Assembly (NCBI GenBank): GCA_934621295.1
Contig: CAKTVB010000007.1
Coordinates: 13,079 to 77,078, forward strand
Direction: 5' to 3'
Length of the DNA stretch: 64,000 nucleotides
Origin: an uncultured Collinsella sp.
Lineage (GTDB): Bacteria > Actinomycetota > Coriobacteriia > Coriobacteriales > Coriobacteriaceae
Below, one piece after another: positions 43,855 through 53,276 of the stretch (position 1 is its first letter; the number at the start of each line of letters is the position of its first letter). The notes under the pieces were generated by a model that saw nothing but the letters and a program-made list of their open reading frames with translations, ran no database searches and had not been told where the DNA came from. The position numbers and the translations under genes are program-made.

Positions 43855-44958
43855 CTATTCCTTGAGGGCAGCGGTTACGGTTCCACCGCCAAGAACAACG
43901 TCTCCCTGGTAAACGACGACGGCCTGACCTGCGGCGATAGCGCGCTGAGGCGTATCGAAGGCAATCTTCATACTGCCGTCTGCCTGGCGCGTAAGCGTTG
44001 CCGGCTGGTCTGCTTGACGATACCGGTACTTTGCGCCGATGCGGATGCCGCCGGCGTCCAGTGTGGCATCCATCCGCCGCGCAGGGGCACTCCAAATCCA
44101 ATCGTCCGCCTCAAGGGCACCGACCGCCAGGTCCTCGATCTCTCCAAGATGGACGGTGTTGCTGGTTGCGTCGACGCCGGTCACGTAGACGGGATGCGCC
44201 ATGGCAACGCCGAGACCCTTGCGTTGACCGATGGTGTAGCGAAGCGCGCCGTTGTGACGTCCGACTACGGTACCGTCGCGCCAGATGATGTCGCCGGGCT
44301 CCGCAGCGCGCCCGCAATGGCGCTCGATGTAGCCCGCATAGTCGCCATCGGGAACAAAGCAGATATCCTCGCTCTCGGCCTTCTTCGCGTTGATAAAACC
44401 CTGCTCGGCGGCGATACGGCGCACGTCGCGCTCTTTATCCAGCCCTGCCAGCGGGAAAATTGTGCGTGCCAGGCGCTCTTGGGTGAGGGAATAGAGAAAA
44501 TAGCTCTGGTCCTTCTTGGGGTCCTCTCCGCGATGGAGCTGCCAGGTGCCGTCGGGCGCCTGATCTGTTTTTGCAAAGTGGCCCGTGGCGATATAGTCAC
44601 AGCCCATATCGAACGCGGCGTCGAGCAGGGCTCCAAATTTGATATGGCGATTGCAGATGATGCAGGGGTTGGGTGTGAGTCCTGCTTGATATGCCGCAAC
44701 AAAGCGGTCGATGACGCTGCGTTCGAAGGTCTGTTGAAGGTCGAGTACATGATGGGGGATGCCGACGCGTGCGGCAACGGCTTTGGCGTCGGCGATATCG
44801 CGGTCAACTTTGCTCATTCCCGTTGCAGGGTCGGGCGCAGGACAGGTGAGGCGCATGGTGGCGCCCACACAGTCATATCCCTGTTGTTTGAGAAGGAAGG
44901 CGGTTACGCTCGAGTCGACGCCGCCACTCATGGCAACGAGTACGCGCCCTTTGGACAT
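43855..44958 (-). CDS. mnmA: tRNA-specific 2-thiouridylase MnmA
   Basis: Thiolates U34 of Lys, Glu and Gln tRNAs. The 367-residue product has the PP-loop VAMSGGVDSSVTAFLL, the catalytic cysteines in TPNPCIICNRHIKF and SEDICFVPDG, and TGHFAKT and KDQSYFLY of the tRNA site. AAGGAG precedes the ATG. A cysteine synthase gene lies upstream on the same strand, separated by a terminator; cysteine is the sulfur source for this reaction, so the grouping makes sense. Confidence 0.95.
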   Translation of the reverse strand: MSKGRVLVAMSGGVDSSVTAFLLKQQGYDCVGATMRLTCPAPDPATGMSKVDRDIADAKAVAARVGIPHHVLDLQQTFERSVIDRFVAAYQAGLTPNPCIICNRHIKFGALLDAAFDMGCDYIATGHFAKTDQAPDGTWQLHRGEDPKKDQSYFLYSLTQERLARTIFPLAGLDKERDVRRIAAEQGFINAKKAESEDICFVPDGDYAGYIERHCGRAAEPGDIIWRDGTVVGRHNGALRYTIGQRKGLGVAMAHPVYVTGVDATSNTVHLGEIEDLAVGALEADDWIWSAPARRMDATLDAGGIRIGAKYRYRQADQPATLTRQADGSMKIAFDTPQRAIAAGQAVVVYQGDVVLGGGTVTAALKE

Positions 44959-44985
44959 CTGTGCTCCTTATACGATGCTGCGCAT

Positions 44986-45038
44986 AAAAACGGCAGAAAA
45001 CGGCGCGAGGCACATGGGGTCCCGCGCCGTTGTTTTTC
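44986..45038. terminator. Bidirectional-type terminator between cysK and mnmA
   Basis: CGGCGCG and CGCGCCG form the stem core with T-rich runs on both strands (TTGTTTTTC on plus, TTTTCTGCCGTTTTT on minus). A second palindrome, CGTATCGCCGG/CCGGCGATACG, lies at about 45065-45105. Confidence 0.7.
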
Positions 45039-45127
45039 TTGATTGTACTGCATGCGCTTGGCACGTATCGCCGGTGCGCGATGCATGGCGTGCCGGCGAT
45101 ACGGGTTCTAAGCCCGCGTGCCAGGAT

Positions 45128-46063
45128 CTAAGCGAACAGCGCCGTGGAGAGATAACGCTCGCCCGTGTCGGCAAGAAGTGCCACGATGGTCTTGCCCTCG
45201 TTCTCGGGACGCTTGGCAAGTTGAATGGCCGTCCATACGGCAGCGCCAGACGAGATGCCTACGAGCACGCCTTCCTTGTGGCCTACTGCACGACCGGTGG
45301 CGAAGGCGTCCTCATTGTCGACCTGAATGATTTCGTCGTAGACTTTGGTGTTCAAGACGTCGGGCACAAAGCCTGCACCGATGCCCTGAATCTTGTGCGG
45401 ACCGGCATGGCCTTCGGAAAGAACGGGGGAAGAAGCGGGCTCGACGGCAACGACCTTTACATCGGGATTCTGCTCTTTGAGGTACTCGCCCACGCCGGTC
45501 ACCGTGCCGCCGGTGCCCACGCCGGCGACAAAGATGTCAACCTGGCCATCGGTGTCGGCCCAAATCTCCGGGCCGGTCGTCGCTTTGTGGACGGCAGGAT
45601 TCGCGGGGTTCACAAACTGGCCGGCAATGATGCTGTTGGGGGTCTCCTTTTGCAGCTCTTCGGCCTTGGCGATGGCACCCTTCATGCCCTTTGCCCCATC
45701 GGTGAGGACGAGCTCGGCGCCGTATGCCTGCATGAGCTTGCGGCGCTCGACGGACATGGTCTCGGGCATGGTGATGATCACTTTATAGCCGCGAGCAGCG
45801 GCAACGGAGGCGATGCCCACACCGGTGTTGCCGGAGGTCGGCTCGATGATGGTATAGTCGCCGCCGCGTACGAGTTTGCCGGCGCGCTCGGCCTCATCGA
45901 TCATGTTCTTGGCCACGCGGTCCTTGACGGAGCCCGCGGGATTGAAGTACTCGAGCTTGACAAGCACACGGGCATGCAGATCCTCGTCCTGCTCAAAATG
46001 GGTGAGCTCAAGCAGAGGGGTATGGCCGATAAGCTGATCGATGGACGTGTAGACGTTGGACAT
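45128..46063 (-). CDS. cysK: Cysteine synthase (O-acetylserine sulfhydrylase)
   Basis: PLP enzyme that makes cysteine from O-acetylserine and sulfide. The 311-residue product starts MSNVYTSIDQLIGHTPLLEL and has the PLP lysine in FNPAGSVKDRVA, the substrate loop PTSGNTGVGIA, and the phosphate loop VGTGGTVTGVG. ATG 46063 has AAGGAG upstream. A strong promoter lies 196 bases upstream and an Rrf2-type regulator is encoded divergently, so cysteine-responsive control is likely. CysK versus CysM cannot be settled by motif alone. Confidence 0.92.
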   Translation of the reverse strand: MSNVYTSIDQLIGHTPLLELTHFEQDEDLHARVLVKLEYFNPAGSVKDRVAKNMIDEAERAGKLVRGGDYTIIEPTSGNTGVGIASVAAARGYKVIITMPETMSVERRKLMQAYGAELVLTDGAKGMKGAIAKAEELQKETPNSIIAGQFVNPANPAVHKATTGPEIWADTDGQVDIFVAGVGTGGTVTGVGEYLKEQNPDVKVVAVEPASSPVLSEGHAGPHKIQGIGAGFVPDVLNTKVYDEIIQVDNEDAFATGRAVGHKEGVLVGISSGAAVWTAIQLAKRPENEGKTIVALLADTGERYLSTALFA

Positions 46064-46258
46064 GACGTACTCCTTAGTTTGGTTTCGGGCGAGATGGCCC
46101 GAATCGAAATGGGTCAAATTGCGCAAGCGGCATGAGGCGCAAACGGGGTTCATGCACCGGTGCTACATCGCTTCTGCTCGTTCATATGCTGACCTCCGAA
46201 TCGCGGCGAGGCAAATTACCTATAAGTCAGCGGGAATATATGGGTTCCCGTTGGCAGT

Positions 46259-46291
46259 ATTAAACGAGGTAATACCTATCATGTCAATAGG
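46259..46291 (-). promoter_or_regulatory. cysK promoter with overlapping inverted repeat
   Basis: On the minus strand TTGACA (46287-46282) and TTTAAT (46264-46259) are 17 bases apart. CCTAT-CATGTCA-ATAGG (46275-46291) overlaps the -35 element and is a candidate operator for the divergent Rrf2 regulator. The rest of 46064-46435 is AT-rich leader and promoter sequence. Confidence 0.65.
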
Positions 46292-46435
46292 AATATAGTT
46301 TTGTTTCGAGACGATGAAGCGAACAGGTGCGTTCCAGTTGCTTGGAAAGACGATTTATCCAGCTTGCAGCATGTAATCAACCTAGTATTTTGGTATGATA
46401 CGATGGTTAAAGAGAGAGGAAAGAGGGCCAGTCAT

Positions 46436-46864
46436 ATGCTCGTTTCCACTAAGGGCCGCTATGCCCTGCGCGTCATGATCGACCTTGCGCAGCATCAGGC
46501 TGCTGGCCGCACGCCGCTTAAGGAGATTGCCGCGCGTCAGGGAATCTCCGAGAAGTATCTGGAAAACATCCTTGCCATTCTTGTGCGAAACGGCATGCTT
46601 TCCGGCATGCGCGGCAAAGGAGGAGGCTACTGCCTAACACGTCCGGCAGATCAATACACCGTGGGCGAGATTTTGCGCCTTACCGAGGGAAGCCTTGCGC
46701 CCGTTTCCTGTCTTGTTGAAGGCGCCGCTGTCTGCGATCACGAGGCCACCTGCACCACGCTGGGCATGTGGACCAAGCTTCACACCATGATCAACGAGTA
46801 CCTGGACAGCGTGACTGTAGCCGATCTAGTTGCAGAACCTCAGTCGTTTGATTACGTCATTTAA
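46436..46864 (+). CDS. Rrf2-family transcriptional regulator
   Basis: The 142-residue protein starts MLVSTKGRYALRVMIDLA, the family opening, with the HTH in LKEIAARQGISEKYLENIL and the wing MRGKGGGYCLTRP. Cysteines in SCLVEGAAVCDHEATC lie in the effector region: IscR-type members bind Fe-S there, CymR does not need it. Divergent placement next to cysK suggests a cysteine/sulfur or Fe-S regulator. Upstream in-frame codons lack a ribosome site. Confidence 0.88.
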   Translation: MLVSTKGRYALRVMIDLAQHQAAGRTPLKEIAARQGISEKYLENILAILVRNGMLSGMRGKGGGYCLTRPADQYTVGEILRLTEGSLAPVSCLVEGAAVCDHEATCTTLGMWTKLHTMINEYLDSVTVADLVAEPQSFDYVI

Positions 46865-46920
46865 GGTGAGGTATATGGCGCAAACGAATGTGCGTGGACG
46901 CGCATCCGCTTGCGCTACCC

Positions 46921-46958
46921 AAGGCGCCGGGCTGCCACATAGCGGCCCGGCGCCCTTG
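46921..46958. terminator. Terminator between convergent Rrf2 and holin-like genes
   Basis: AAGGCGCCGGGC and GCCCGGCGCC-CTT form a 10-12-bp GC stem; the T-tract (CTTGTC) is short on the plus strand. Confidence 0.6.
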
Positions 46959-46959
46959 T

Positions 46960-47325
46960 CTATTCCTCAACTACACCGTTTAAGATCGCGCACATGATGC
47001 TTACGATGATGGCGCCCATGAAGGCGGAGCCAAAGCTTGCAATAGAGATGCCCGCGCCAAGGATATTGATGGAAAGCCAGCTTGCGAGCTCCAGCATGAA
47101 GCTGTTGATAACCAGCTGGAAGATACCAAGCGTGATGATGGTCACCGGCAGCGAGATGGCACTGACAAACGGCTTGACGAGCGAATTGACAAATCCCAAA
47201 AACAGACCGACAAACATGAAGCTCACCCATGCCTCGCTTGCGCCAAACGGTGCAATGCCGGGGACGATGAACGTGGCGATCGCAATGGCGATCGAGGTGA
47301 GCAGCCAGTTAAGTAAAAAGCGCAT
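46960..47325 (-). CDS. Phage-holin-family (YvlD-like) small membrane protein
   Basis: A 121-residue protein with four hydrophobic segments and the family block FVNSLVKPFVSAISLPVTIITLG. Bacterial members are chromosomal membrane proteins of unknown role, not lysis genes. ATG 47325 has AAGGAA upstream. Confidence 0.85.
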   Translation of the reverse strand: MRFLLNWLLTSIAIAIATFIVPGIAPFGASEAWVSFMFVGLFLGFVNSLVKPFVSAISLPVTIITLGIFQLVINSFMLELASWLSINILGAGISIASFGSAFMGAIIVSIMCAILNGVVEE

Positions 47326-47465
47326 GATGAGTTCCTTCGATCGACGATTCATTGACGTATGGATACCCATCCTTGCGCCATGTCTAACACAAAAACGTCT
47401 CCAGATAACAAAGGCGGGCATGCGCAATGCACATACCCGCCTGAACAGGGCATTTAAACCGGGGA

Positions 47466-47960
47466 CTAGTTTTGGCCAAAACCTTCGAACGTTTGCGCCA
47501 TGCGCGCCTCGACATCGTCTTCGCTCACGCCCAGGGCCACGGCGAGCTCTTCGACAGAGCGGCGATGGGCTTCTTTGAGAATGCGCATATAGTAGCTGCT
47601 GGGCTTCCTTGCCTGAGATTCTGCGTCATGAATACGGCAACGCATGGTCTTTGCGACCTGAATCGTGGTAGGGGCACCTTGCTTGAGCAGCTGCTTGAAA
47701 TAGCTCTCTTCAAGGGAGCTGTTACGCTCGGTAAACGAGTCGCACGCTATCGAATCGTAGTCGGAGAGCAGCTTTTCGGCCTGGTCCTTGTCGATACAGG
47801 CGTGAAGGCGCCCGGCCTGCGATACGGGATAGAGGAGCTTGGTCTTCGAGTGTCCGGAGCGAGCTTCGAGCTCAATCATAGGGGTGGGGGAGTCCTTGAA
47901 TCCCGTCACCGTGCAGACGCCCTGGCCCGGATGTATCACGTGCTCACCGATCTTAAACAT
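47466..47960 (-). CDS. CarD-family transcriptional regulator
   Basis: The 164-residue protein has the RNA-polymerase-interacting domain at the N-terminus (MFKIGEHVIHPGQGVCTVTGF) and a helical C-terminal DNA-binding domain (YYMRILKEAHRRSVEELAVAL). CarD in actinobacteria stabilises open promoter complexes at rRNA and other promoters. GGAGGA lies upstream of the ATG. Confidence 0.9.
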   Translation of the reverse strand: MFKIGEHVIHPGQGVCTVTGFKDSPTPMIELEARSGHSKTKLLYPVSQAGRLHACIDKDQAEKLLSDYDSIACDSFTERNSSLEESYFKQLLKQGAPTTIQVAKTMRCRIHDAESQARKPSSYYMRILKEAHRRSVEELAVALGVSEDDVEARMAQTFEGFGQN

Positions 47961-48175
47961 GCTTCCTCCATCTTTTAGACGCGTACCTGTTTCAGAATAG
48001 CATCTCTACGTGCGCTTTTGTTGAAAATGACCAGAAAAACCCCACATGATTGTGCAGTCAGGTAAAAGCGCGTCGGCAGGTCGGTGTGCTAGAGTATTGC
48101 CTGCTTGTGCCGATAGTTGGCGCAGCGCTCGGCAGGCGATCAAGAGCCTGCGAGATCCGTTATAGAGGAGGACCC

Positions 48176-50029
48176 ATGTCCCAAAAGATCGAACAGCTTC
48201 TGCGCGATGCCCTTGCTACCGCTATTGATGCCGGCGAGCTGCCCGCATTCGAGCTCGATGATTATGCTCTCGAGCGTCCCGCCGACACGTCGCATGGCGA
48301 GTGGACCACCACGCTTGCCATGAAGTCCGCAAAGCTCGCGCACTGCGCGCCGCGCAAGATCGCCGAGGCGATCGTGGCGCATCTCCCCGAGGATGCGTCG
48401 GTTGAGAAGGTCGAGATCGCAGGCCCCGGCTTCATCAACTTCTATCTTTCTGCCGCTGCTAAGAACGCTGTCTTTGGCGAGGCACGCGCTCAGGGCATGG
48501 ATTTCGCTCGCAGCAACGCCGGCCAGGGCGTTAAGACCCAGGTTGAGTTTGTCTCCGCAAATCCTGTGGGCCCTATGCATATCGGCCATGGCCGCTGGGC
48601 GGCCCTTGGCGATTCGCTGTGCCGCGTGATGGAGCATGCCGGCTACGACATCGAGCGCGAGTACTACATCAATGACCACGGCAATCAGATGAACACCTTC
48701 GGAAACTCCGTTTCCATGCGTTACATGCAGCTTGCGGATATCGTTCGCACCCGTGGTGTTGATATCGACGAGGCCCACAAGATTCTCGTTGCCGATCGCG
48801 ATGCTTTTGCTGCCGATGATGCTGACGAGCATCCCGAGACCCATCCGTATCAAAACGAGTTTGCCGAGAAACTCGGTCGCGACTCCTACGGTGGCTCCTA
48901 CATCATCGACGAGGCTGCCTACTTCTATCGCACCGACGGAGACAAATGGGTGGACGCCGACGAGCATGACCGCATGATGGAGTTCCGCGAGCGTGGCTAC
49001 CTGCGCATGCTCGAGGGTATCAAACAGCTTTGCCATGATGTGAACTGCGACTTTGACGTCTGGTTCTCCGAGCGTACGCTCTATATCAAGGACGGCGAGG
49101 GAGAGCTTGCCGGTACTTCCGCCGTCGACCGCGCCTTCAAGAAGCTCGACGAGATGGGTTATCTCTACGAGAAGGAAGGCGCCCTGTGGTTCCGCTCCAC
49201 CGATCTGGGCGACGATAAGGACCGCGTTCTCATTAAGTCCGATGGCGAGTACACCTACTTTGCTTCCGACGTTGCCTATCACTGGGATAAGTTCCAGCGT
49301 GTGGACCACGTAATTGACATCTGGGGCTGCGACCACCACGGCTACATCAACCGTGTTCGCAGCGCCTGCGACGCCCTAGGCTATCCTGGACGCTTCGAGG
49401 TCCTGCTGGGCCAGCTCGTAAACCTTCTGCGCAACGGCAAGCCCGTCAAGATGTCCAAGCGCCGCGGCACCATGATCACGTTCCGCGAGCTTGTGGACGA
49501 GGTCGGCGCCGATGCCGCGCGCTATACGCTCATCTCGCGTTCCAGCAACCAAGAGATCGATTTCGATATCGAGAAGGTCAAGGCCAAGACGCAGGATAAC
49601 CCCGTCTATTACGTGCAGTACGCCCACGCGCGCATCTGCTCGATTCTTCGTCGCGCTGCCGATGTGACGCCCGAGGAAGCAGAAGAGCTCGGCATGGATG
49701 CCGTTGCAGCCCGTGCCATCGGTGAAGATGTGGATTACGCTTTGCTCACCGATTCCACCGAACTGGCTCTTTCCCGCAAGCTCTCCGAGCTCTCCGAGCT
49801 CATCGCAAGCTGCGCACGCGATCGCGCGCCCTTCCGCCTTACTCATTATGCGGAGGAACTCGCCGGCGACTTCCACAGCTTCTACGCTGCTTGCCAGGTT
49901 CTGCCGAGCGAAGGCCGTCCGGTCGATCCCGCGCTTTCGCGCGCCCGCTTGGCTGCTTGCGATGCCGTGCGCTCTGTTCTTGGGCTGGTTCTTTCCCTCG
50001 TTGGCGTCTCAGCGCCCCAGCGTATGTAA
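48176..50029 (+). CDS. argS: Arginyl-tRNA synthetase
   Basis: Class I synthetase, 617 residues. The HIGH motif is ANPVGPMHIGHGRWAALGD and the KMSKS-like loop is PVKMSKRRGTMITF. The N-terminal Add-1 domain (MSQKIEQLLRDAL) and C-terminal anticodon-binding domain (ELALSRKLSELSELI) are both present. ATG 48176 has GGAGGA 5 bases upstream; the longer in-frame region upstream is not protein-like. A strong terminator follows at 50097. Confidence 0.95.
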   Translation: MSQKIEQLLRDALATAIDAGELPAFELDDYALERPADTSHGEWTTTLAMKSAKLAHCAPRKIAEAIVAHLPEDASVEKVEIAGPGFINFYLSAAAKNAVFGEARAQGMDFARSNAGQGVKTQVEFVSANPVGPMHIGHGRWAALGDSLCRVMEHAGYDIEREYYINDHGNQMNTFGNSVSMRYMQLADIVRTRGVDIDEAHKILVADRDAFAADDADEHPETHPYQNEFAEKLGRDSYGGSYIIDEAAYFYRTDGDKWVDADEHDRMMEFRERGYLRMLEGIKQLCHDVNCDFDVWFSERTLYIKDGEGELAGTSAVDRAFKKLDEMGYLYEKEGALWFRSTDLGDDKDRVLIKSDGEYTYFASDVAYHWDKFQRVDHVIDIWGCDHHGYINRVRSACDALGYPGRFEVLLGQLVNLLRNGKPVKMSKRRGTMITFRELVDEVGADAARYTLISRSSNQEIDFDIEKVKAKTQDNPVYYVQYAHARICSILRRAADVTPEEAEELGMDAVAARAIGEDVDYALLTDSTELALSRKLSELSELIASCARDRAPFRLTHYAEELAGDFHSFYAACQVLPSEGRPVDPALSRARLAACDAVRSVLGLVLSLVGVSAPQRM

Positions 50030-50096
50030 TTAAATGCTTTAGAACGCGCTATTTTTATTAACCCCCGCTAAGGCGTTTCCACAAGGGGTCTTTTGC

Positions 50097-50129
50097 AAGC
50101 CCGTCCACGAGCCGTGGACGGGCTTTTTT
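50097..50129 (+). terminator. Rho-independent terminator after argS
   Basis: AAGCCCGTCCACG and CGTGGACGGGCTT form a perfect 13-bp stem with a 3-base loop, followed by TTTTTT. Confidence 0.93.
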
Positions 50130-50231
50130 GTGGTTAAAAGCGTTTCCGATCGCTTAAAAACCCTTTTACCACCGGGTATTTAGAGATTAAAAGCAAGTTT
50201 TCGATATACAAATAAGTGCCGACTTTATGCA

Positions 50232-50442
50232 TTAACGCGTTAACAATTGTGAAACATGCACAGGTAAACACCGGTGTTACCTTGTACAGCATTTCATATA
50301 CAACGGCGCTTTATTCAACTAGAGTTTATAGTTAACCAGAGTAAACCTGCGCATCGTGCTCGCACCACATACCGAACACATCCTCTGAACGACCGTTCGG
50401 CTTGCCCTTGCGCAAAGTACACGTCAGTGAACGGCGGTTCAC
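50232..50442 (+). promoter_or_regulatory. Palindrome-rich control and leader region of the hpd operon
   Basis: Within the 415-base gap before hpdB: TTAACGCGTTAA (50232-50243), a Crp-like TGTGAAACATGCACA (50247-50261), GGTAAACACCGGTGTTACC (50263-50281, one base off symmetry), GAACGACCGTTC (50387-50398) and GTGAAC-GGCG-GTTCAC (50427-50442). I cannot place -35/-10 elements with confidence. Bases 50130-50231 are AT-rich and hold nothing else. Confidence 0.5.
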
Positions 50443-50544
50443 CGCGTACTATCCCCCTAGCGATGCGGGAAGCCCGAAGGAGGGACACGAAGGCCAACCG
50501 CAACGAAGTTAGGGTCTGCACGTTTGCACACAAGGAGGTACACC

Positions 50545-53253
50545 GTGGACAAACAGACAAAGATCTTTGAGATTCTCGAGGCACGCAACAGGCAGGATAA
50601 GAGCTTGGACGTCTCCGTCGACGCCGGCTACACCGAGGAAGAGATTCCCGCTCCTAGCCCGCGTTTCGAGAAGCTCATCAACATCTACTACCAGATGAAG
50701 AACACGATCGATATGGAGATCCCGTATTGGTATAACCGTGTCTGGTGGGAGAACGAGGGCGACGTTCCTGAGATTCGTCGCGCCAAGGCTTATGGTGCTG
50801 CTCTCGCACACACCACCCCGACCATCTGGCCGGGCGAGCTGCTCGTTATGAACAAGACCAAGAACTGGCGTGGCGCCTTCCCGTTCCCGTGGGTCGACGC
50901 TTCGTTCTTCAACGCCCAGGCTGAGGCCCTCCTCGCCGAGGCTGAGGCTCCGGCTCTGTCCGAGGCCGACCGCGTATCCGTCGTCGGCGCCGGTGGCGGC
51001 AACGTCACCGAGAGCTTCGGCAACGTCGTCTCCATCGCTCAGAAGTTCGGTCTGCGCAAGGAAGAAGTCCCCATTCTGGTGAAGATTTCCAGGTACTGGG
51101 ACAACTGCTCCGTCGAGGTCATTACCCAGAAGTACTCCGAGGCCATTCCTGACTACTACAAGTACAAGGCCTATCGCGACACCGTTCTCGTTATGTTCGA
51201 CTCTTGGGCCATCCCTCAGGGCCGCGAGATCATCAACTACTACATGCCTCTCGAGTACGGCTTTGACCGCATCATCGAGATGTGCGACGAGAAGATCGCC
51301 GAGATCCTCGGTTCTGCCGAGAACGGCGACGGTCTGCTGGGCATGAGCCGTGGCTACTACTACATGGCTATGAAGGAGATTACCAAGGGTCTCTCCGCTT
51401 GGGCCGACAACTACGGCAAGCGCGCCGACTCCCTCGCTGAGTGCGAGCCCGATCCTCAGCAGAAGAAGGAGTACGAGGACATCGCTGTTGTCATGCACAA
51501 CATCGCTCACAAGCAGCCCTCTACCTTCCGTGAGGCCCTCCAGCTCACCTTCCTGTGCCACCTCGCCGTGGTCAACGAGGACCCGCAGTCCGGCCAGTCC
51601 ATCGGTCGTCTGGGCCAGGTCCTGCAGCCCTTCTATGAGAAGGATCTCGAGGACGGTACCATCACCGAGGAAGAGGCCATCGAGCTTCTCGAGCTCTATC
51701 GCATTAAGATCACCTCGATCGAGTGCTTCGCTTCCTCCGGCGTTACCGGCGGCGTTCTGTCCGGCAACACCTTCAACAACCTCTCGCTCGGCGGCCTTGC
51801 TCGCGACGGTCTGACTGCTGTCACCCCGGTCGACTACCTCATCGTCGAGGCCGGCACCCGCGCCCGCACCACGCAGCCGACGCTCTCCGTCCTCTATGAC
51901 GAGAAGACCCCTGAAGAGTTCCTCATGAAGGCGGCTCGCTGCTGCAAGGGCGGCCAGGGCTACCCCGCATGGATGAACAACCAGTGCGGTATGAACTACA
52001 TGCTGCGTCATTATCACGACGAGGGCATGACGGTCGAGGACGCCCGCGCATGGTGCCTCGGTGGCTGCCTCGAGTCTTCGCCTGGCTGCTTCCTGCCGCT
52101 GCACTACAACGGCAAGACCACTTGGATCCCCGGCGGCGCTGCTCCGACCGCTGGCACCGGTATTCACTTCACCGGTCTGCCCAAGCTGCTCGAGCTCGTC
52201 CTCACCAACGGTGTCGACAAGCGTACCGGCATCAAGGTCTTCGAGCCGCACAACCGTGAGCTCAAGACTATGGACGACGTCTGGGATGTCTGGATGGACT
52301 ACATGACCGAGCTGTGCAACATCTCGATCAAGGTCAACAACATCCAGATGGACATCTGGCGCAAGAACAACCCGCCTGTGGTCGCCTCCCTCCTGAAGCC
52401 CGATTGCTTCACCAAGGGCCAGACCCTCTCCAACATGGGTTGCCGCTACAACGGCACCATCAACTTCGAGTCCTGCGGTACCGTTACCTTCATCAACGCG
52501 ATGGCGTCCCTCAAGAAGAACGTCTTCGACGAGAAGAAGTACACGCTCGACGAGATGATGGATGCCCTGGAGCACAACTTCGGCTTCAAGACCGCATTCG
52601 AGACCGGCGTCTTCTCGCCCGACCGTCGCGAGGCTACCGACGAGGCCGTGAAGTACGAGAAGATCTTCACCGACTGCATCAACGCTCCTAAGTTCGGCAA
52701 TGCCGATCCTTATGTCGACGACCTCATGGTGCACTACGAGGACCTCATGACCGCGCTCATGCCGACCCTGAAGTCCTACTACGGCAAGCCGCTGTACATG
52801 TGCCAGATTTCCGTGTCCACGCACGGCCCGCAGGGCGGTATCACCCTCGCATCCGCCGACGGCCGCCTCGCTGGCGTTACCTACGCCGACGGTTCCGTCT
52901 CGCCTGCCGCCAACACGGACAAGAACGGCATCTACGCGGTGTTCACTTCCGCTACCTGCTACGACCACTCCAGGAACCAGAACGCTCAGATGAACGTCAA
53001 GATTCACCCGAGCGCCGTGGCCGGCATCAACGGTACTCGCAAGCTGCTCGACGTCATCCGCGCTTACATGCGCAAGGGTGGCTTCCACGTCCAGTTCAAC
53101 ATCACGTCTTCTAAGACGCTGCGCGAGGCCCAGAAGAAGCCTGACGATTATCGTGACCTCATGGTTCGCGTCGCTGGCTTCACCCAGTATTGGTGCGAGA
53201 TCGGTAAGCCTATCCAGGACGAGGTCATCTACCGTACTGAGTACGAGATGTAG
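50545..53253 (+). CDS. hpdB: 4-hydroxyphenylacetate decarboxylase, glycyl-radical large subunit
   Basis: Glycyl-radical enzyme that decarboxylates 4-hydroxyphenylacetate (from tyrosine) to p-cresol under strict anoxia. At 902 residues it equals the clostridial enzyme. Key residues are all present: Cys508-x-Glu510 in GGCLESSPGC, His541 in GTGIHFTG, Glu642 in NFESCG and the radical Gly878 in RVAGFTQYWCE. Each is +5 from the clostridial positions I recall (503, 505, 536, 637, 873). GTG start with AAGGAGG 6 bases upstream. Presence of the small subunit next door favours this over indoleacetate or phenylacetate decarboxylase. Codon use indicates high expression. Confidence 0.93.
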   Translation: MDKQTKIFEILEARNRQDKSLDVSVDAGYTEEEIPAPSPRFEKLINIYYQMKNTIDMEIPYWYNRVWWENEGDVPEIRRAKAYGAALAHTTPTIWPGELLVMNKTKNWRGAFPFPWVDASFFNAQAEALLAEAEAPALSEADRVSVVGAGGGNVTESFGNVVSIAQKFGLRKEEVPILVKISRYWDNCSVEVITQKYSEAIPDYYKYKAYRDTVLVMFDSWAIPQGREIINYYMPLEYGFDRIIEMCDEKIAEILGSAENGDGLLGMSRGYYYMAMKEITKGLSAWADNYGKRADSLAECEPDPQQKKEYEDIAVVMHNIAHKQPSTFREALQLTFLCHLAVVNEDPQSGQSIGRLGQVLQPFYEKDLEDGTITEEEAIELLELYRIKITSIECFASSGVTGGVLSGNTFNNLSLGGLARDGLTAVTPVDYLIVEAGTRARTTQPTLSVLYDEKTPEEFLMKAARCCKGGQGYPAWMNNQCGMNYMLRHYHDEGMTVEDARAWCLGGCLESSPGCFLPLHYNGKTTWIPGGAAPTAGTGIHFTGLPKLLELVLTNGVDKRTGIKVFEPHNRELKTMDDVWDVWMDYMTELCNISIKVNNIQMDIWRKNNPPVVASLLKPDCFTKGQTLSNMGCRYNGTINFESCGTVTFINAMASLKKNVFDEKKYTLDEMMDALEHNFGFKTAFETGVFSPDRREATDEAVKYEKIFTDCINAPKFGNADPYVDDLMVHYEDLMTALMPTLKSYYGKPLYMCQISVSTHGPQGGITLASADGRLAGVTYADGSVSPAANTDKNGIYAVFTSATCYDHSRNQNAQMNVKIHPSAVAGINGTRKLLDVIRAYMRKGGFHVQFNITSSKTLREAQKKPDDYRDLMVRVAGFTQYWCEIGKPIQDEVIYRTEYEM

Positions 53254-53276
53254 AAAACTGAGGAGTTGTATTCGAT

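Noticed and set aside
46960..47325. A phage lysis holin or prophage remnant
   Set aside because: Although the family name mentions holin, chromosomal YvlD-like proteins are common and no endolysin, integrase or structural phage gene is nearby.
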